Assembly: GCF_010686685.1 (NCBI RefSeq) | Contig: NZ_JAAGWD010000003.1 | Span: forward strand, 248,001-312,000 | Length of the DNA: 64,000 bases | Reading direction: 5' to 3' | Source: Pontibacter burrus | GTDB lineage: Bacteria; Bacteroidota; Bacteroidia; Cytophagales; Hymenobacteraceae | Part shown: piece by piece, positions 8,567-17,785 of the stretch | Position numbering within the stretch: the stretch's first letter is position 1 | How the letters are laid out: every line of letters starts with the position of its first letter | Made by a program: the position numbers and the translations under genes | Notes under the pieces: generated by a model | What the model was told of the DNA's origin: nothing | Databases searched by the model: none | The model's input: the letters and a program-made list of their open reading frames with translations, nothing else

Positions 8567-9619
8567 ATGGTAAATATCGGCATCATAGGTTATGGGTATT
8601 GGGGACCAAATCTTGTCAGAAATTTCTTTCTAGCGCAGGATTGTTGTGTGAAGGCGGTAGCTGATGCCAGATACGACCGGTTAGCTCAGTTAAGCAAAAT
8701 GTTTCCTACAATTTTAGGAGTTACTGACGCTGTAGATATTATTAATGATCCTACTATTGATGCAGTAGTTATTGCGACCCCTGTCTGTACTCATTTTACG
8801 TTGGCGCATAAGGCCTTGTCAGCTAGAAAACATGTACTGCTTGAAAAGCCAATGACAGCATCGGTGGAGGAAGCAGAGATATTAATAAATCTGGCAGAGC
8901 AGAAAGGAGTGCTGCTTATGGTAGATCATACCTTCCTGTATACAGGCGCTGTTCAGAAAATGAAACAGCTTGTAGAGGAACGGGAGTTGGGCAATATTAA
9001 ATACTTAGACTCTACCAGGATAAATCTAGGTCTTTTCCAATCAGATATAAACGTACTTTGGGATTTAGCACCACACGACATTTCTATACTTAATTATATA
9101 GTAGATGAGCGGCCTTATAGTGTAAATGCTACTGGTATTACCCACACAAAAAACAGCATAGAGAATATTGCCTACCTAACAGTAAACTATAGCTCTGGCT
9201 TTATTGCGCACTTCAACTGCTCTTGGACAAGTCCGGTTAAAGTGAGAATGATGCTGATTGGTGGGGACCAGAAAATGATTCTTTACAATGACCTTGAGCC
9301 AACTGAGAAAGTAAAGGTTTACGACACAGGATACACTTACGCCAATGACGAAGAGAAAAAGCAGGTACTAGTGGATTATAGGACTGGGGATATACATGTA
9401 CCCAAACTCGCAACAACTGAAGCACTACTTAGCATGGCTAATGACTTCATTACCTGTATACAGGAAAAAAAACAGCCTGTTTCTTCTTGTCATCTAGGGT
9501 TAGATGTTGTCAGGATATTAGAAGCATCAAGCAAATCAATTAAACACAGTGGTACAGAAATAATTCTTGAAACACCTTCTGTTCCTGTTATCAAGAAAGG
9601 TTATGAGGCACTAATTTGA
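8567..9619 (+). CDS. Gfo/Idh/MocA-family sugar-nucleotide oxidoreductase
   Basis: A 350-residue NAD(P)-dependent dehydrogenase. The Rossmann loop GYGYWGPNL is near residue 9, the conserved Lys-Pro is in LLEKPMT near residue 94, and the substrate-side motif [11 protein letters not shown] carries the catalytic-type His. It is followed, nearly overlapping, by an acetyltransferase and an aminotransferase. This order is known from WbpB-WbpD-WbpE, which make UDP-2,3-diacetamido-glucuronic acid, so oxidation at C3 of a UDP-sugar is the likely reaction. WbpA-like 6-dehydrogenase and the epimerase for that exact pathway are not in the window. Confidence 0.85.
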   Translation: MVNIGIIGYGYWGPNLVRNFFLAQDCCVKAVADARYDRLAQLSKMFPTILGVTDAVDIINDPTIDAVVIATPVCTHFTLAHKALSARKHVLLEKPMTASVEEAEILINLAEQKGVLLMVDHTFLYTGAVQKMKQLVEERELGNIKYLDSTRINLGLFQSDINVLWDLAPHDISILNYIVDERPYSVNATGITHTKNSIENIAYLTVNYSSGFIAHFNCSWTSPVKVRMMLIGGDQKMILYNDLEPTEKVKVYDTGYTYANDEEKKQVLVDYRTGDIHVPKLATTEALLSMANDFITCIQEKKQPVSSCHLGLDVVRILEASSKSIKHSGTEIILETPSVPVIKKGYEALI

Positions 9620-9624
9620 AAACT

Positions 9625-10128
9625 ATGGATACTGTTACAATCAACAATCAAAAGCAGAGCTTACAAAATGTACGGCTAGGTAAGGATGTAAAGATATTTG
9701 ATTTTGTGAATGCTTATGGCTGCTCTATAGACGATGGCTCTAAAGTAGGCACATTTGTGGAAATACAAAAAGGTGCCACAATTGGTAAAAGCTGTAAGAT
9801 TTCGAGTCATACTTTTATCTGCGAAGGTGTACATATCGCTGATAATGTATTTATAGGCCACAACGTCACTTTTATTAACGATAAATTCCCGAGAGCAACC
9901 AATAACGATGGATCGCTGCAAACAGAAGATGACTGGAAGTGTGTAGAAACGTTTGTAGATGAAGGTGCCTCCATAGGGTCGAGTGCTACAATACTTTGCG
10001 GTGTGCGCATTGGTAAAAGAGCTATAGTTGGAGCCGGTTCGGTAGTAACCAGAGATGTGCCAGATGATACTATTGTAGCGGGTAACCCTGCCAAAGTGAT
10101 CAAGAACACTAACCAAATACTTGTTTGA
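9625..10128 (+). CDS. Hexapeptide-repeat sugar N-acetyltransferase, WbpD/FdtC-like
   Basis: A left-handed beta-helix acyltransferase with repeated hexapeptides ([LIV]-G-x4), for example IGKSCKI and [11 protein letters not shown]. It ends in the conserved [14 protein letters not shown] and AGNPAKVI tail. Such enzymes transfer acetyl from acetyl-CoA to the amino group installed by a partner aminotransferase, here the next gene. I use the ATG at 9625. A TTG at 9616, overlapping the previous stop as TTGA, would add three residues and is possible in this tightly coupled operon. Confidence 0.85.
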   Translation: MDTVTINNQKQSLQNVRLGKDVKIFDFVNAYGCSIDDGSKVGTFVEIQKGATIGKSCKISSHTFICEGVHIADNVFIGHNVTFINDKFPRATNNDGSLQTEDDWKCVETFVDEGASIGSSATILCGVRIGKRAIVGAGSVVTRDVPDDTIVAGNPAKVIKNTNQILV

Positions 10129-10129
10129 T

Positions 10130-11254
10130 ATGGAAGTGTTAGCAGTTCAGGAAAAGATTCCTTGTCTGGATCTTTCTGGCCAGCACCAGCAGCTTAGAAG
10201 AGAGATTTTCGAAGCTTTTGAGAAGGTGTATGATACAACCGCTTTTTCAGGCGGAAGCTTTGTTGAAGAGTTTGAGAGAAGTTTTGCAACATTTTGCAAT
10301 ACTGAGTTTGCAGTAGGGGTAAACAACGGCACATCTGCATTACATTTAGCTATGCTCGCCTTGGGAATTGGGGCTGGAGATGAAGTTATAGTTCCGGCAA
10401 ACACCTTTATTGCAACTGCATGGGGTGTAAGCTATACAGGTGCCACACCTGTGTTTGTAGATTGTACATCTGATACCTGGCAAATAGATGCTTCAAAGAT
10501 TGAAGAAAAAATTACGAATAATACGAAAGCGATTATCGGAGTACACTTGTATGGGCAGGCATTTGATGTAGATGCGCTGAGCATACTTTGCCAGAAATAT
10601 AATCTATTTCTTATTGAAGATGCCGCTCAGGCACAAGGCGCAACTTATAAAGGAAAACATGTTGGTGGTTTTGGTCAAATGGGCTGCTTCAGTTTTTACC
10701 CAGGTAAAAACCTTGGCGCCTGCGGCGAAGCCGGTGGCATTACAACGAGTGACTTGGTATATTATAAGCACTTGCAAAGTCTAAGAAATCATGGTTCTGT
10801 CGTAAGGTACTACCATGATGAAATTGGGTTTAATATGCGAATGGGGGGGCTTGAAGCTGCATCATTAACTATTAAACTGAAATACCTGTCAGACTGGAAT
10901 AAGCGCAGAAGAGAAATTGCAGATCGATACCAGCAGGAATTAATTAATCCACAGATTAGAATGCAGACGCAGCCTGCCTGGACAGAGTCTATCTATCATT
11001 TATTTGTGATAACAACAGATGATAGAAGTAAGCTAATGCAGCATCTGAATGAGCATAATATTTTTCCTGGTCTGCATTATCCGGTTCCGTGTCATCTTCA
11101 GAAAGCATATACTCATTTGGGATATAAAGAAGGAGACTGCCCGAATGCAGAATATCTGGCGGCACATTGCCTTTCTTTACCCATGTATGCAGAATTAACT
11201 GACGAGCAAGTAACCTATGTAATAGAGGTGCTAAACAGGTACGGGCATGCTTAA
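10130..11254 (+). CDS. DegT/DnrJ/EryC1 sugar aminotransferase (first copy)
   Basis: A PLP-dependent aminotransferase of usual length (374 residues from the ATG at 10130; a TTG at 10121 overlaps the upstream stop). It has the substrate and cofactor motifs NNGTSALHLAM, DEVIVPANTFIAT and EDAAQAQGA. The Schiff-base lysine is in SFYPGKNLGACGEAGG, about residue 190. The class puts an amino group on a keto-sugar nucleotide. The sequence is closer in style to the 3-amino-sugar enzymes (WbpE, FdtB) than to ArnB, which fits the Gfo/Idh dehydrogenase and acetyltransferase just upstream. Confidence 0.88.
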   Translation: MEVLAVQEKIPCLDLSGQHQQLRREIFEAFEKVYDTTAFSGGSFVEEFERSFATFCNTEFAVGVNNGTSALHLAMLALGIGAGDEVIVPANTFIATAWGVSYTGATPVFVDCTSDTWQIDASKIEEKITNNTKAIIGVHLYGQAFDVDALSILCQKYNLFLIEDAAQAQGATYKGKHVGGFGQMGCFSFYPGKNLGACGEAGGITTSDLVYYKHLQSLRNHGSVVRYYHDEIGFNMRMGGLEAASLTIKLKYLSDWNKRRREIADRYQQELINPQIRMQTQPAWTESIYHLFVITTDDRSKLMQHLNEHNIFPGLHYPVPCHLQKAYTHLGYKEGDCPNAEYLAAHCLSLPMYAELTDEQVTYVIEVLNRYGHA

Positions 11255-11891
11255 GAAAAAACTGGTCATATTCCCATTTAATGGCAACGGTGTGGAAGCA
11301 CTGGATTGCATCAACTATGACGAGTATGAAGTAGTAGGTTTTATAGATGATGACTCTTCTAAAAAGTCTGAGGCATATGACTTATATAACAGGTCAATTT
11401 TAGAAAAGTATAAAGATCTTAAAGTTCTGGCAGTTCCCGGTAGTCCAACTACATACCTTCAGCGGATTAATATCATAGACTCTTTAGCGGTAGACTATAA
11501 CAGATTTGTAACTATAGTTCACCCGGAAGCAAAGATTGGAAGAAATGTAAAGATCGGCAACAACTGCTTGGTTATGGCAGGGGTAGTATTAACTAGCAAT
11601 GCTTGTATAGGTAATCACGTGATAATTCTACCTAATACTGTGGTACACCACGACTCGGTGTTAAAAGATTATACTTTGGTGGGAAGCAATGTAGTAGTGG
11701 CAGGGGGAACTACTATAGATACTAATTGCTACATAGGTAGTGGTGCAAATATCTCGAATGGGTTAACTATAGGTCGCTCTGTACTTGTAGGACTGGGTAG
11801 TAATATCCTGAAAAATGTACCTGACAATGCAAGAATGGTTGGCAACCCGGCCCGGAATTTAAACATGCTTATTAGTGAAAAGGTGGTTTAA
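11247..11891 (+). CDS. NeuD/PglD-family sugar O/N-acetyltransferase
   Basis: The start overlaps the aminotransferase stop by 8 bases, so translation is probably coupled. Residues 1-75 form the Rossmann-like PglD N-terminal domain (VIFPFNGNGVEALD). Residues about 85-210 are a hexapeptide beta-helix (IGRNVKIGNNC, IGNHVIILPNTVVHHD, IGSGANISNG) with the closing VPDNARMVGNPAR. The HHD of VVHHDSV is where the family's catalytic His sits. PglD acetylates a 4-amino sugar, while NeuD acts on sialic acid. The neighbouring aminotransferases favour an amino-sugar substrate, by inference. Confidence 0.85.
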   Translation: MLKKKLVIFPFNGNGVEALDCINYDEYEVVGFIDDDSSKKSEAYDLYNRSILEKYKDLKVLAVPGSPTTYLQRINIIDSLAVDYNRFVTIVHPEAKIGRNVKIGNNCLVMAGVVLTSNACIGNHVIILPNTVVHHDSVLKDYTLVGSNVVVAGGTTIDTNCYIGSGANISNGLTIGRSVLVGLGSNILKNVPDNARMVGNPARNLNMLISEKVV

Positions 11892-11902
11892 CGATTTCAA
11901 GT

Positions 11903-12883
11903 ATGGCAACAGTATCTGTTATTATTCCGGTTTATAACGAAGGAGAAGGGATTGAGAACCTGGTATACGAATTGAATACTTACTTCCGGGACGAGACAAG
12001 GTTCACGACTGAAATCATTTTCGTAAATGATGGCTCAACTGATGATACATTATCAAAACTAAAGCATGCTGAGCACATTTATTATACTTACAAGGTAATC
12101 AGTTTTTCTAGAAATTTTGGATCACATGCTGCGTTGAGAGCAGGCATATTGAATGCAAAGGGAGACTATATCACCTTTATGTATGCCGATCTGCAGGATC
12201 CACTATCGCTAGTAAGCCGACTGTTTGATGAGATTATATCAAAAGAAATAGATATAGCCTGGGCATTCAGAAAAACAACAACTGCAGGCACCTCAGAAAG
12301 ATTATTTTCAGCAGCCTATGCTACCTTAATGCGGAAGTATGCAGTATCTAATTTCCCTAAAAAAGGGTTTGATATAGTAATGTTTTCCCGTAAAGTAAAG
12401 CGCTGTCTTGATAAGAATATAGAAGCAAACTCCTCTGTTTTTATACAGATATTAAGTCTGGGCTTTAAGCAGACAGGAATTACTTATGATAAACGTATAA
12501 GGCTTGTTGGCAAATCGAAATGGACTTTGGCTAAAAAAGTAAAGTTGCTGATAGACTCTTTTGTAGCTTTTTCATTCGCACCTATCCGGCTGGTTTCATT
12601 TGTAGGTATTTCATTTTTCGTTCTGGGTGTCCTGTGGTCTGGCTATATTATTTTTAGAAAAATTGTTTTTGATGACCTGGCAAGTGGCTGGCCAGCTCTA
12701 CTATCTATTTTGATGGTGGGGTTTGGCGTGACTAACATATCGCTTGGAATAATTGCAGAATACCTCTGGCGAACACTGGATGCCAGCCGGAAGAGACCTG
12801 TGTTCGTGATAGACGAATTCATAGAAGGTGCGCTAACGCCTGTTGATAGTAATAATAGGGTGTTGTTGGATGCTAAGCTATGA
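11903..12883 (+). CDS. GT2 glycosyltransferase, polyprenyl-phosphate sugar synthase (ArnC/DPM-like)
   Basis: An N-terminal GT-A domain carries VSVIIPVYNEGEGIE, the nucleotide motif FVNDGSTDDTL and the metal site YADLQDP. The C-terminal third has two membrane helices (APIRLVSFVGISFFVLGVLW and a second after it), then a short cytoplasmic tail. This arrangement is typical of ArnC, GtrB and bacterial DPM enzymes, which transfer a sugar from a nucleotide to undecaprenyl phosphate. Its stop overlaps the start of a small ArnE/F-like transporter by 4 bases. Confidence 0.85.
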   Translation: MATVSVIIPVYNEGEGIENLVYELNTYFRDETRFTTEIIFVNDGSTDDTLSKLKHAEHIYYTYKVISFSRNFGSHAALRAGILNAKGDYITFMYADLQDPLSLVSRLFDEIISKEIDIAWAFRKTTTAGTSERLFSAAYATLMRKYAVSNFPKKGFDIVMFSRKVKRCLDKNIEANSSVFIQILSLGFKQTGITYDKRIRLVGKSKWTLAKKVKLLIDSFVAFSFAPIRLVSFVGISFFVLGVLWSGYIIFRKIVFDDLASGWPALLSILMVGFGVTNISLGIIAEYLWRTLDASRKRPVFVIDEFIEGALTPVDSNNRVLLDAKL

Positions 12884-13251
12884 TTAAAACGATACTCTAC
12901 ATTTTGATCTATGCAGCCTTTAATGTTTCAGGTGCAGCACTTATAAAGTGGCAATTGAAAGGTAAAAGTCTTGATAGCCTAGACCAGTGGCTGAAGCTAA
13001 TGCTGAACATTCCTTTTATTTTGGCTTTCTTACTGATTGTTCTGTCTGCTCTGGCATTTTTTAAAGCTCTTTCTACAAACAGTTTTTCTTTAATTATACC
13101 CATAGCCACAGGCATAAATTTTATTCTGACAATTGCTGTAGGTTACTACCTGTTTCAGGATAAGCTGTCCCTGTTATCCTTTGTAGGTTTCATTCTCATA
13201 ATAACCGGAATTATTGTTCTTAGCTTTAATAACCAGACGCAGCATGTATAG
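12880..13251 (+). CDS. Small EamA/ArnE-ArnF-like membrane transporter
   Basis: A 123-residue protein with four hydrophobic helices, the size and topology of one half of the EamA fold (as in ArnE, ArnF and SMR proteins). It overlaps the upstream ArnC-like gene as ATGA and the downstream epimerase by 8 bases. ArnE and ArnF flip undecaprenyl-phosphate-aminoarabinose. By position this protein may flip the lipid-sugar made by the previous gene for use by the GT-C enzyme at 6893. Family members with this architecture can also export small molecules. Confidence 0.75.
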   Translation: MIKTILYILIYAAFNVSGAALIKWQLKGKSLDSLDQWLKLMLNIPFILAFLLIVLSALAFFKALSTNSFSLIIPIATGINFILTIAVGYYLFQDKLSLLSFVGFILIITGIIVLSFNNQTQHV

Positions 13252-14227
13252 TAAGATCACGAATAGCAGCATTTTAGTAACTGGAGGGGCAGGCTTTATA
13301 GGTTCTTTTCTAATAGAAGAATTGCTACAACACAGCCCTGCTCGGATTATCATTCTTGATAACCTAATACGAGGAAGCCTTGACAACATCAGCAGTTTTA
13401 AAGATAACCCAACTATAGATTTTGTTGAAGGTGATATTCGGGATGCTGCTCTACTTGAAAAATGTGTGGCTGGTGTGGACTACGTATTTCATACGGCTGC
13501 TCTTCGCATTAATGCCTGTGCCGCTGATCCTGCAGCAGGCTTTGAGGTGATGCTGAAATCCACCTTTAATCTAGCTGAATTATGTGTGAAATATAAGGTT
13601 AAAAAGGTGGTCTATAGTTCCAGTGCTTCTGTTTATGGATTGGCACAGCATTTCCCTACACCCGAAACAGATAACCCATACAATAATCAAACATTTTATG
13701 GAAGCGCTAAACTATGGGGAGAACAGCTTTTCAGGAGCTATAATTTTATGTATGGTTTAGATTACGTAGCCCTCCGCTACTTTAATGTATATGGCCCGCG
13801 TATGGATACGGATGGCAAATATACAGAAGTAATGATCCGGTGGCTAGACTGTATAAAGGATGGCACTGCACCACTTATATATGGAGATGGTAGCACCACA
13901 ATGGACTTTGTGTATGTGAGAGACGTAGCGAAGGCAAACATCGCCGCCTTGGTAGCTGACGTAACAGATGAGACTTTTAATATAGGCAATGGTCGGGAAA
14001 CCAGCTTAAAGGAGCTTCTGGAAATTCTGCTGTCAGTAAACGATTCAGACCTTGTCCCTGAATTCAGAGATGAGAATACAGTAAACCCTGTTAGCCGACG
14101 GTTAGCTGATAACAGGAAAGCAGTACAGCTTTTAAAGTTTGAACCTAGTATAGCTTTAGAGAAAGGGCTGAAAGAATTAAGTGAGTGGTATTTTGAGAAA
14201 AAGAAATTAACAGCAGTTAGTATATGA
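13244..14227 (+). CDS. NAD-dependent sugar-nucleotide epimerase/dehydratase (extended SDR)
   Basis: The Rossmann fingerprint VTGGAGFIGS, the SSSASVYG serine region and the catalytic Tyr/Lys pair in YGSAKLWGE are all present. Substrate-side motifs YFNVYGPRMD and DFVYVRDVAKAN resemble UDP-glucose/GlcNAc 4-epimerases (GalE, WbpP). I use the ATG at 13244, just before YSKITNSSILVTGG; an upstream ATG at 13214 would add ten residues inside the previous gene. The stop overlaps the next start as ATGA. The exact reaction, epimerase or dehydratase, cannot be fixed from sequence alone. Confidence 0.87.
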   Translation: MYSKITNSSILVTGGAGFIGSFLIEELLQHSPARIIILDNLIRGSLDNISSFKDNPTIDFVEGDIRDAALLEKCVAGVDYVFHTAALRINACAADPAAGFEVMLKSTFNLAELCVKYKVKKVVYSSSASVYGLAQHFPTPETDNPYNNQTFYGSAKLWGEQLFRSYNFMYGLDYVALRYFNVYGPRMDTDGKYTEVMIRWLDCIKDGTAPLIYGDGSTTMDFVYVRDVAKANIAALVADVTDETFNIGNGRETSLKELLEILLSVNDSDLVPEFRDENTVNPVSRRLADNRKAVQLLKFEPSIALEKGLKELSEWYFEKKKLTAVSI

Positions 14228-15375
14228 TACCCATAGCAAAGCCTTATTTAACAGAAGATGAAGCACAGGCTGCTTATGATACAATCCTGACAGGGTGGAT
14301 TACGCAAGGGCCTAGAGTGCAGGAGTTTGAAGAGAAATTTGCAAACTATACTGGTGCAAATTATGCAGTAGCTGTGTCGAATTGTACTACAGCCCTGCAC
14401 TTGGCTATGATAGTTGCTGGAATAGGCCTCGGGGATGAAGTTATATGCCCATCGATGAGTTACATTGCTACCGCAAACTCAATTACCTACGTTGGTGCTC
14501 TACCCGTTTTTGCTGAGGTTAATCCATCATCTTACAATTTAGATCTGGTTGATGTAGAGAAGAAAATCACAAATAAAACAAAAGCCATTCTGCTAGTGCA
14601 CCAGATAGGGATGCCAGCAGATATTGATGCCTTTTCAGCACTATGTAAAAGATACAATTTAAAACTGATTGAAGATGCAGCCTGTGCTGCGGGTTCTTCT
14701 TATAAAGGCAAAAAGATAGGATCCCATTCAGAATTAGTTTGTTTTTCCTTTCATCCACGAAAAGTGATTTCAACGGGGGATGGTGGAATGATTACAACCA
14801 ATAGGAAAGATTACTATGAGCGATTGAAGTTGCTCAGGCAACATGGCATGAGTGTGAATGACCGCACACGCCATGAGTCTAATACGATCATTTTTGAAGA
14901 CCATGTAGAAGTAGGTTACAACTACCGCATGACTGATATACAGGCTGCCGTGGGAATTAAGCAGCTTGAAAAGTTAGATTGGATCGTGAATGAAAGACGT
15001 AAAATAGCCGCTATGTATCACGAAGCTCTAAAAGAAATAGACTTCATCCGTTTGCCTACTGAGCAAGAAGGCTACACGAGTAACTACCAATCCTTTAGTA
15101 TCTATCTCGGGCAAAATAGCCCTGTATCTAGGAATGAGTTTATGCAACTGCTCTTAGATAAAGGTATCGCAACCAGGAGAGGGATTATGACAACACACCG
15201 TGAGACCGCTTATAAAAACCTGAACATTAATCTACCTGTTTCAGAAGACTTGCAGGACCGTTCTGTCATCTTGCCATTGTATGTGCCTATGCCAGAGAAA
15301 GAAGTCAACTATGTATTAAATTCTATGCTAGAGATATTAAAAGTAAAGCAACGTCCGGTAGTAGTTGATGCATAA
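14224..15375 (+). CDS. DegT/DnrJ/EryC1 sugar aminotransferase (second copy)
   Basis: A second PLP aminotransferase of 383 residues, clearly different from the one at 10130. Motifs: SNCTTALHLAM, DEVICPSMSYIAT, EDAACAAGSSYKGK, and the lysine in FSFHPRKVISTGDGG (about residue 180). The HPRK context and the VGYNYRMTDIQAAVG motif resemble ArnB/PglE/PseC-type enzymes that make 4-amino sugars. It follows the epimerase with a 4-base overlap. Two different aminotransferases with two acetyltransferases suggest two different acetamido sugars, or one diamino sugar. Confidence 0.88.
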   Translation: MIPIAKPYLTEDEAQAAYDTILTGWITQGPRVQEFEEKFANYTGANYAVAVSNCTTALHLAMIVAGIGLGDEVICPSMSYIATANSITYVGALPVFAEVNPSSYNLDLVDVEKKITNKTKAILLVHQIGMPADIDAFSALCKRYNLKLIEDAACAAGSSYKGKKIGSHSELVCFSFHPRKVISTGDGGMITTNRKDYYERLKLLRQHGMSVNDRTRHESNTIIFEDHVEVGYNYRMTDIQAAVGIKQLEKLDWIVNERRKIAAMYHEALKEIDFIRLPTEQEGYTSNYQSFSIYLGQNSPVSRNEFMQLLLDKGIATRRGIMTTHRETAYKNLNINLPVSEDLQDRSVILPLYVPMPEKEVNYVLNSMLEILKVKQRPVVVDA

Positions 15376-15438
15376 CAACGACTTCACACTTTGTTAATTT
15401 AAAAAGATTCTCTCGTCTCTTAATCTCACTGTAGTATT

Positions 15439-16389
15439 ATGGATGCAATAAAAGTTTCGATAATTACTTCTCTATACAGAGGCGAAAAATATCTTGAATC
15501 CTTCCTGTATCACTTGTCTAAATTGAGCAACCCATGGGAATGTGAGTGGATTCTTGTCCATAATGACCCAACAGAAACTGAACTTATACTTCTTGAAAAC
15601 TTTAAAGAGTCAGTATCAATGATCGAAACTGTGCATTTAAAAGTCGGTAGAGAGCCTTTGTACAGTTCCTGGAATAGGGCAGTAGCTGCAGCAAGAGGAG
15701 AATACATAACTATATGGAACATCGATGACATCAGGCGTCCGGATTCTATACAGCAGCAATTGGCTGTTTTAGAGAAAGAAACTGATGCCGCTATCGTGTA
15801 CGGAAACTATAAGATTGTAAACTACTATGGCAACACAACAGGTGTAGATGTGGTAGTACCCGACTTTCACGATAAACCTGATGACTTTTTACGCCAACAC
15901 TATATAGGTCCGTTTCCTTTGTGGCGTAAAGACTTACACAAAGTAATCGGGTATTTTGATGAACAGTTTAAATTAGTTTCTGATTTAGATTTCCAAATTA
16001 GAGCTTCTAGGGTTAGCCCCTTAGTAAAAGTTAATAAAGAGTTAGGAACTTATTTAGAGGGCACAGCAGATAACTTAAGTAGTAATTACCAGTTACAAGA
16101 TTTAGAAAATACTGTGCTGCAACTCAGATACGGTAATTTTGATCTGATATACCTAACGCATTTTTTCAGTGCTATCCTAAATTATAAGATCAGAAGCTAT
16201 AAGTGGTTTGGAAATTATACTTCTATGGCGGATATCTATAATTATCAGACTCAGAATTATTGGGCAAACTTTCCACTCATCTTTTTTTCCCTACTAAAGC
16301 TTCCAAGGCACCTTGCCCGAAAGTACTTAAAACCTATAGTTAGAGCATATTTGAAGAATCAAAATAGTAAAGGGGCTTTAGTAGAGTAG
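15439..16389 (+). CDS. GT2 family glycosyltransferase
   Basis: A GT-A fold transferase starting VSIITSLYRGEKYLESF. It has a DxD-like IWNIDDIRRPDS and a YGNYKIVNYYG segment. It has no membrane helices at the N-terminus and about 100 extra residues after the catalytic domain. Its sugar and acceptor are unknown. It follows the second aminotransferase after 63 bases in the same direction and probably adds one sugar of the repeat unit on the cytoplasmic face. Confidence 0.8.
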   Translation: MDAIKVSIITSLYRGEKYLESFLYHLSKLSNPWECEWILVHNDPTETELILLENFKESVSMIETVHLKVGREPLYSSWNRAVAAARGEYITIWNIDDIRRPDSIQQQLAVLEKETDAAIVYGNYKIVNYYGNTTGVDVVVPDFHDKPDDFLRQHYIGPFPLWRKDLHKVIGYFDEQFKLVSDLDFQIRASRVSPLVKVNKELGTYLEGTADNLSSNYQLQDLENTVLQLRYGNFDLIYLTHFFSAILNYKIRSYKWFGNYTSMADIYNYQTQNYWANFPLIFFSLLKLPRHLARKYLKPIVRAYLKNQNSKGALVE

Positions 16390-16462
16390 GGTACCTATTG
16401 TAATTCCAAGTTTTGCACATTTGTTAACGGTGTAAATCGGTGTTATCCATTAAGCTATAGTT

Positions 16463-17518
16463 ATGAAAATAGTGCATTGTGTGTTCAGCTTCAATACAGG
16501 AGGTGCTGAGATGCTTATAGTTGATCTTATTAATGAACTGTGTGATGAACACGACGTGTCGCTGGTAATCGTTAATAGCAAATGGAGTGAAAGCTTAATG
16601 TTGCAGATAAACAAGCGAGCTAAAATTTACTTCATAAACAGGAAAGAAGGTAGTCGAAATCCTTTTCCTATACTACGCCTTAATTTCTTACTTAATAAAA
16701 TAGATCCTGACATCATTCATTGTCATGATGCGCAGATGGGCAATTTGATTAGGCTACCTAACGCTAAACTTGTATTTACTTTTCATACCATTGGAATTCC
16801 TGCTAATAACTTACATCGTTACGATTTACTGATAGCTATTTCAGATGCTGTGAAGAGTGATATTGCAACACGGGTGGTTCGAAATTCAAAAACCATTTAC
16901 AATGGCATTCACATAAACTCTTTCAAGCGCAGGTCTGATTATAGATTAGGTGAAGGCAACCCTTTCAGCTTGGTCCAAGTTGGCCGACTCGACCATGAAA
17001 TAAAGGGGCAGGATATATTATTAGAGGCGTTAGCTTTACTCAAAGCTGATTTATTGGTACCTGTCAGGCTTGATTTTGTAGGAGATGGACCCTCTTGTAA
17101 GTATTTAAAGGAACTAACAAAACGGTTAAATCTAGAGCAGGAAGTTCACTTTCAAGGCAATAGAGAGAAACAATGGCTATATCAACATCTATCTGATTTT
17201 AACGTCCTTGTACAGCCATCCAGAATAGAGGGCTTTGGCTTAACTGTGCTTGAAGGAGTTGCAGCGGGCTTACCAGTACTCGTATCAAGTGGGGGTGGTC
17301 CGGATGAGATATTAAGAAGGAATTATAGTGGCTTTAGTTTTGAAAATGGCCAGCCGGATAACTGTGCTAAGCAATTAAAGTTGATGTATGCTATGTATAA
17401 AGAAGGGCAAATGAATGAGTTTATGCTAAAGGGGAAACAAATTGTTGAAACAGAGTATATCATCAAGAGATGCGCTGAGCGTCATATTCAGGAATATACT
17501 GAATTGCTTACAACTTAA
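16463..17518 (+). CDS. GT4 family glycosyltransferase
   Basis: A GT-B fold retaining transferase: N-terminal FNTGGAEMLIVDLINE, the acceptor-side HCHDAQMG, then the C-terminal nucleotide-binding half (LVQVGRLDHEIKGQD). The family E-x7-E motif is in RIEGFGLTVLEGVAAGLP. The length of 351 residues is usual. A CTATAG hexamer lies a few bases before the ATG. Donor and acceptor cannot be predicted. A gap of about 270 bases follows before the export genes. Confidence 0.85.
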   Translation: MKIVHCVFSFNTGGAEMLIVDLINELCDEHDVSLVIVNSKWSESLMLQINKRAKIYFINRKEGSRNPFPILRLNFLLNKIDPDIIHCHDAQMGNLIRLPNAKLVFTFHTIGIPANNLHRYDLLIAISDAVKSDIATRVVRNSKTIYNGIHINSFKRRSDYRLGEGNPFSLVQVGRLDHEIKGQDILLEALALLKADLLVPVRLDFVGDGPSCKYLKELTKRLNLEQEVHFQGNREKQWLYQHLSDFNVLVQPSRIEGFGLTVLEGVAAGLPVLVSSGGGPDEILRRNYSGFSFENGQPDNCAKQLKLMYAMYKEGQMNEFMLKGKQIVETEYIIKRCAERHIQEYTELLTT

Positions 17519-17785
17519 TTTCAATTGATTATCCCTTCAAGTTATATAATAAGGTCTACAGTCTAGTTCTTAAACTTCCTACCATATACAAATTTGCTAA
17601 TTCAACATATCCAGCATTGAATATAATATTGCTTATAAATAATTAAACTTTTTGTAAGATATAAAGTAAAAACAGTAATATGTTGGTTTGCTTTGAATTG
17701 TAACTCAGTCTTAAGCTTTGCCAGCTATAGTTAAAGTGGGGTGTTCTAAAGAATTTAAAGAATAGGGCTTTTTTGTTCAATCTAT

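Noticed and set aside
9676-10116. Minus-strand frame of 146 codons over the hexapeptide acetyltransferase
   Set aside because: Antisense of the repeated hexapeptide code, inside a tight plus-strand operon.
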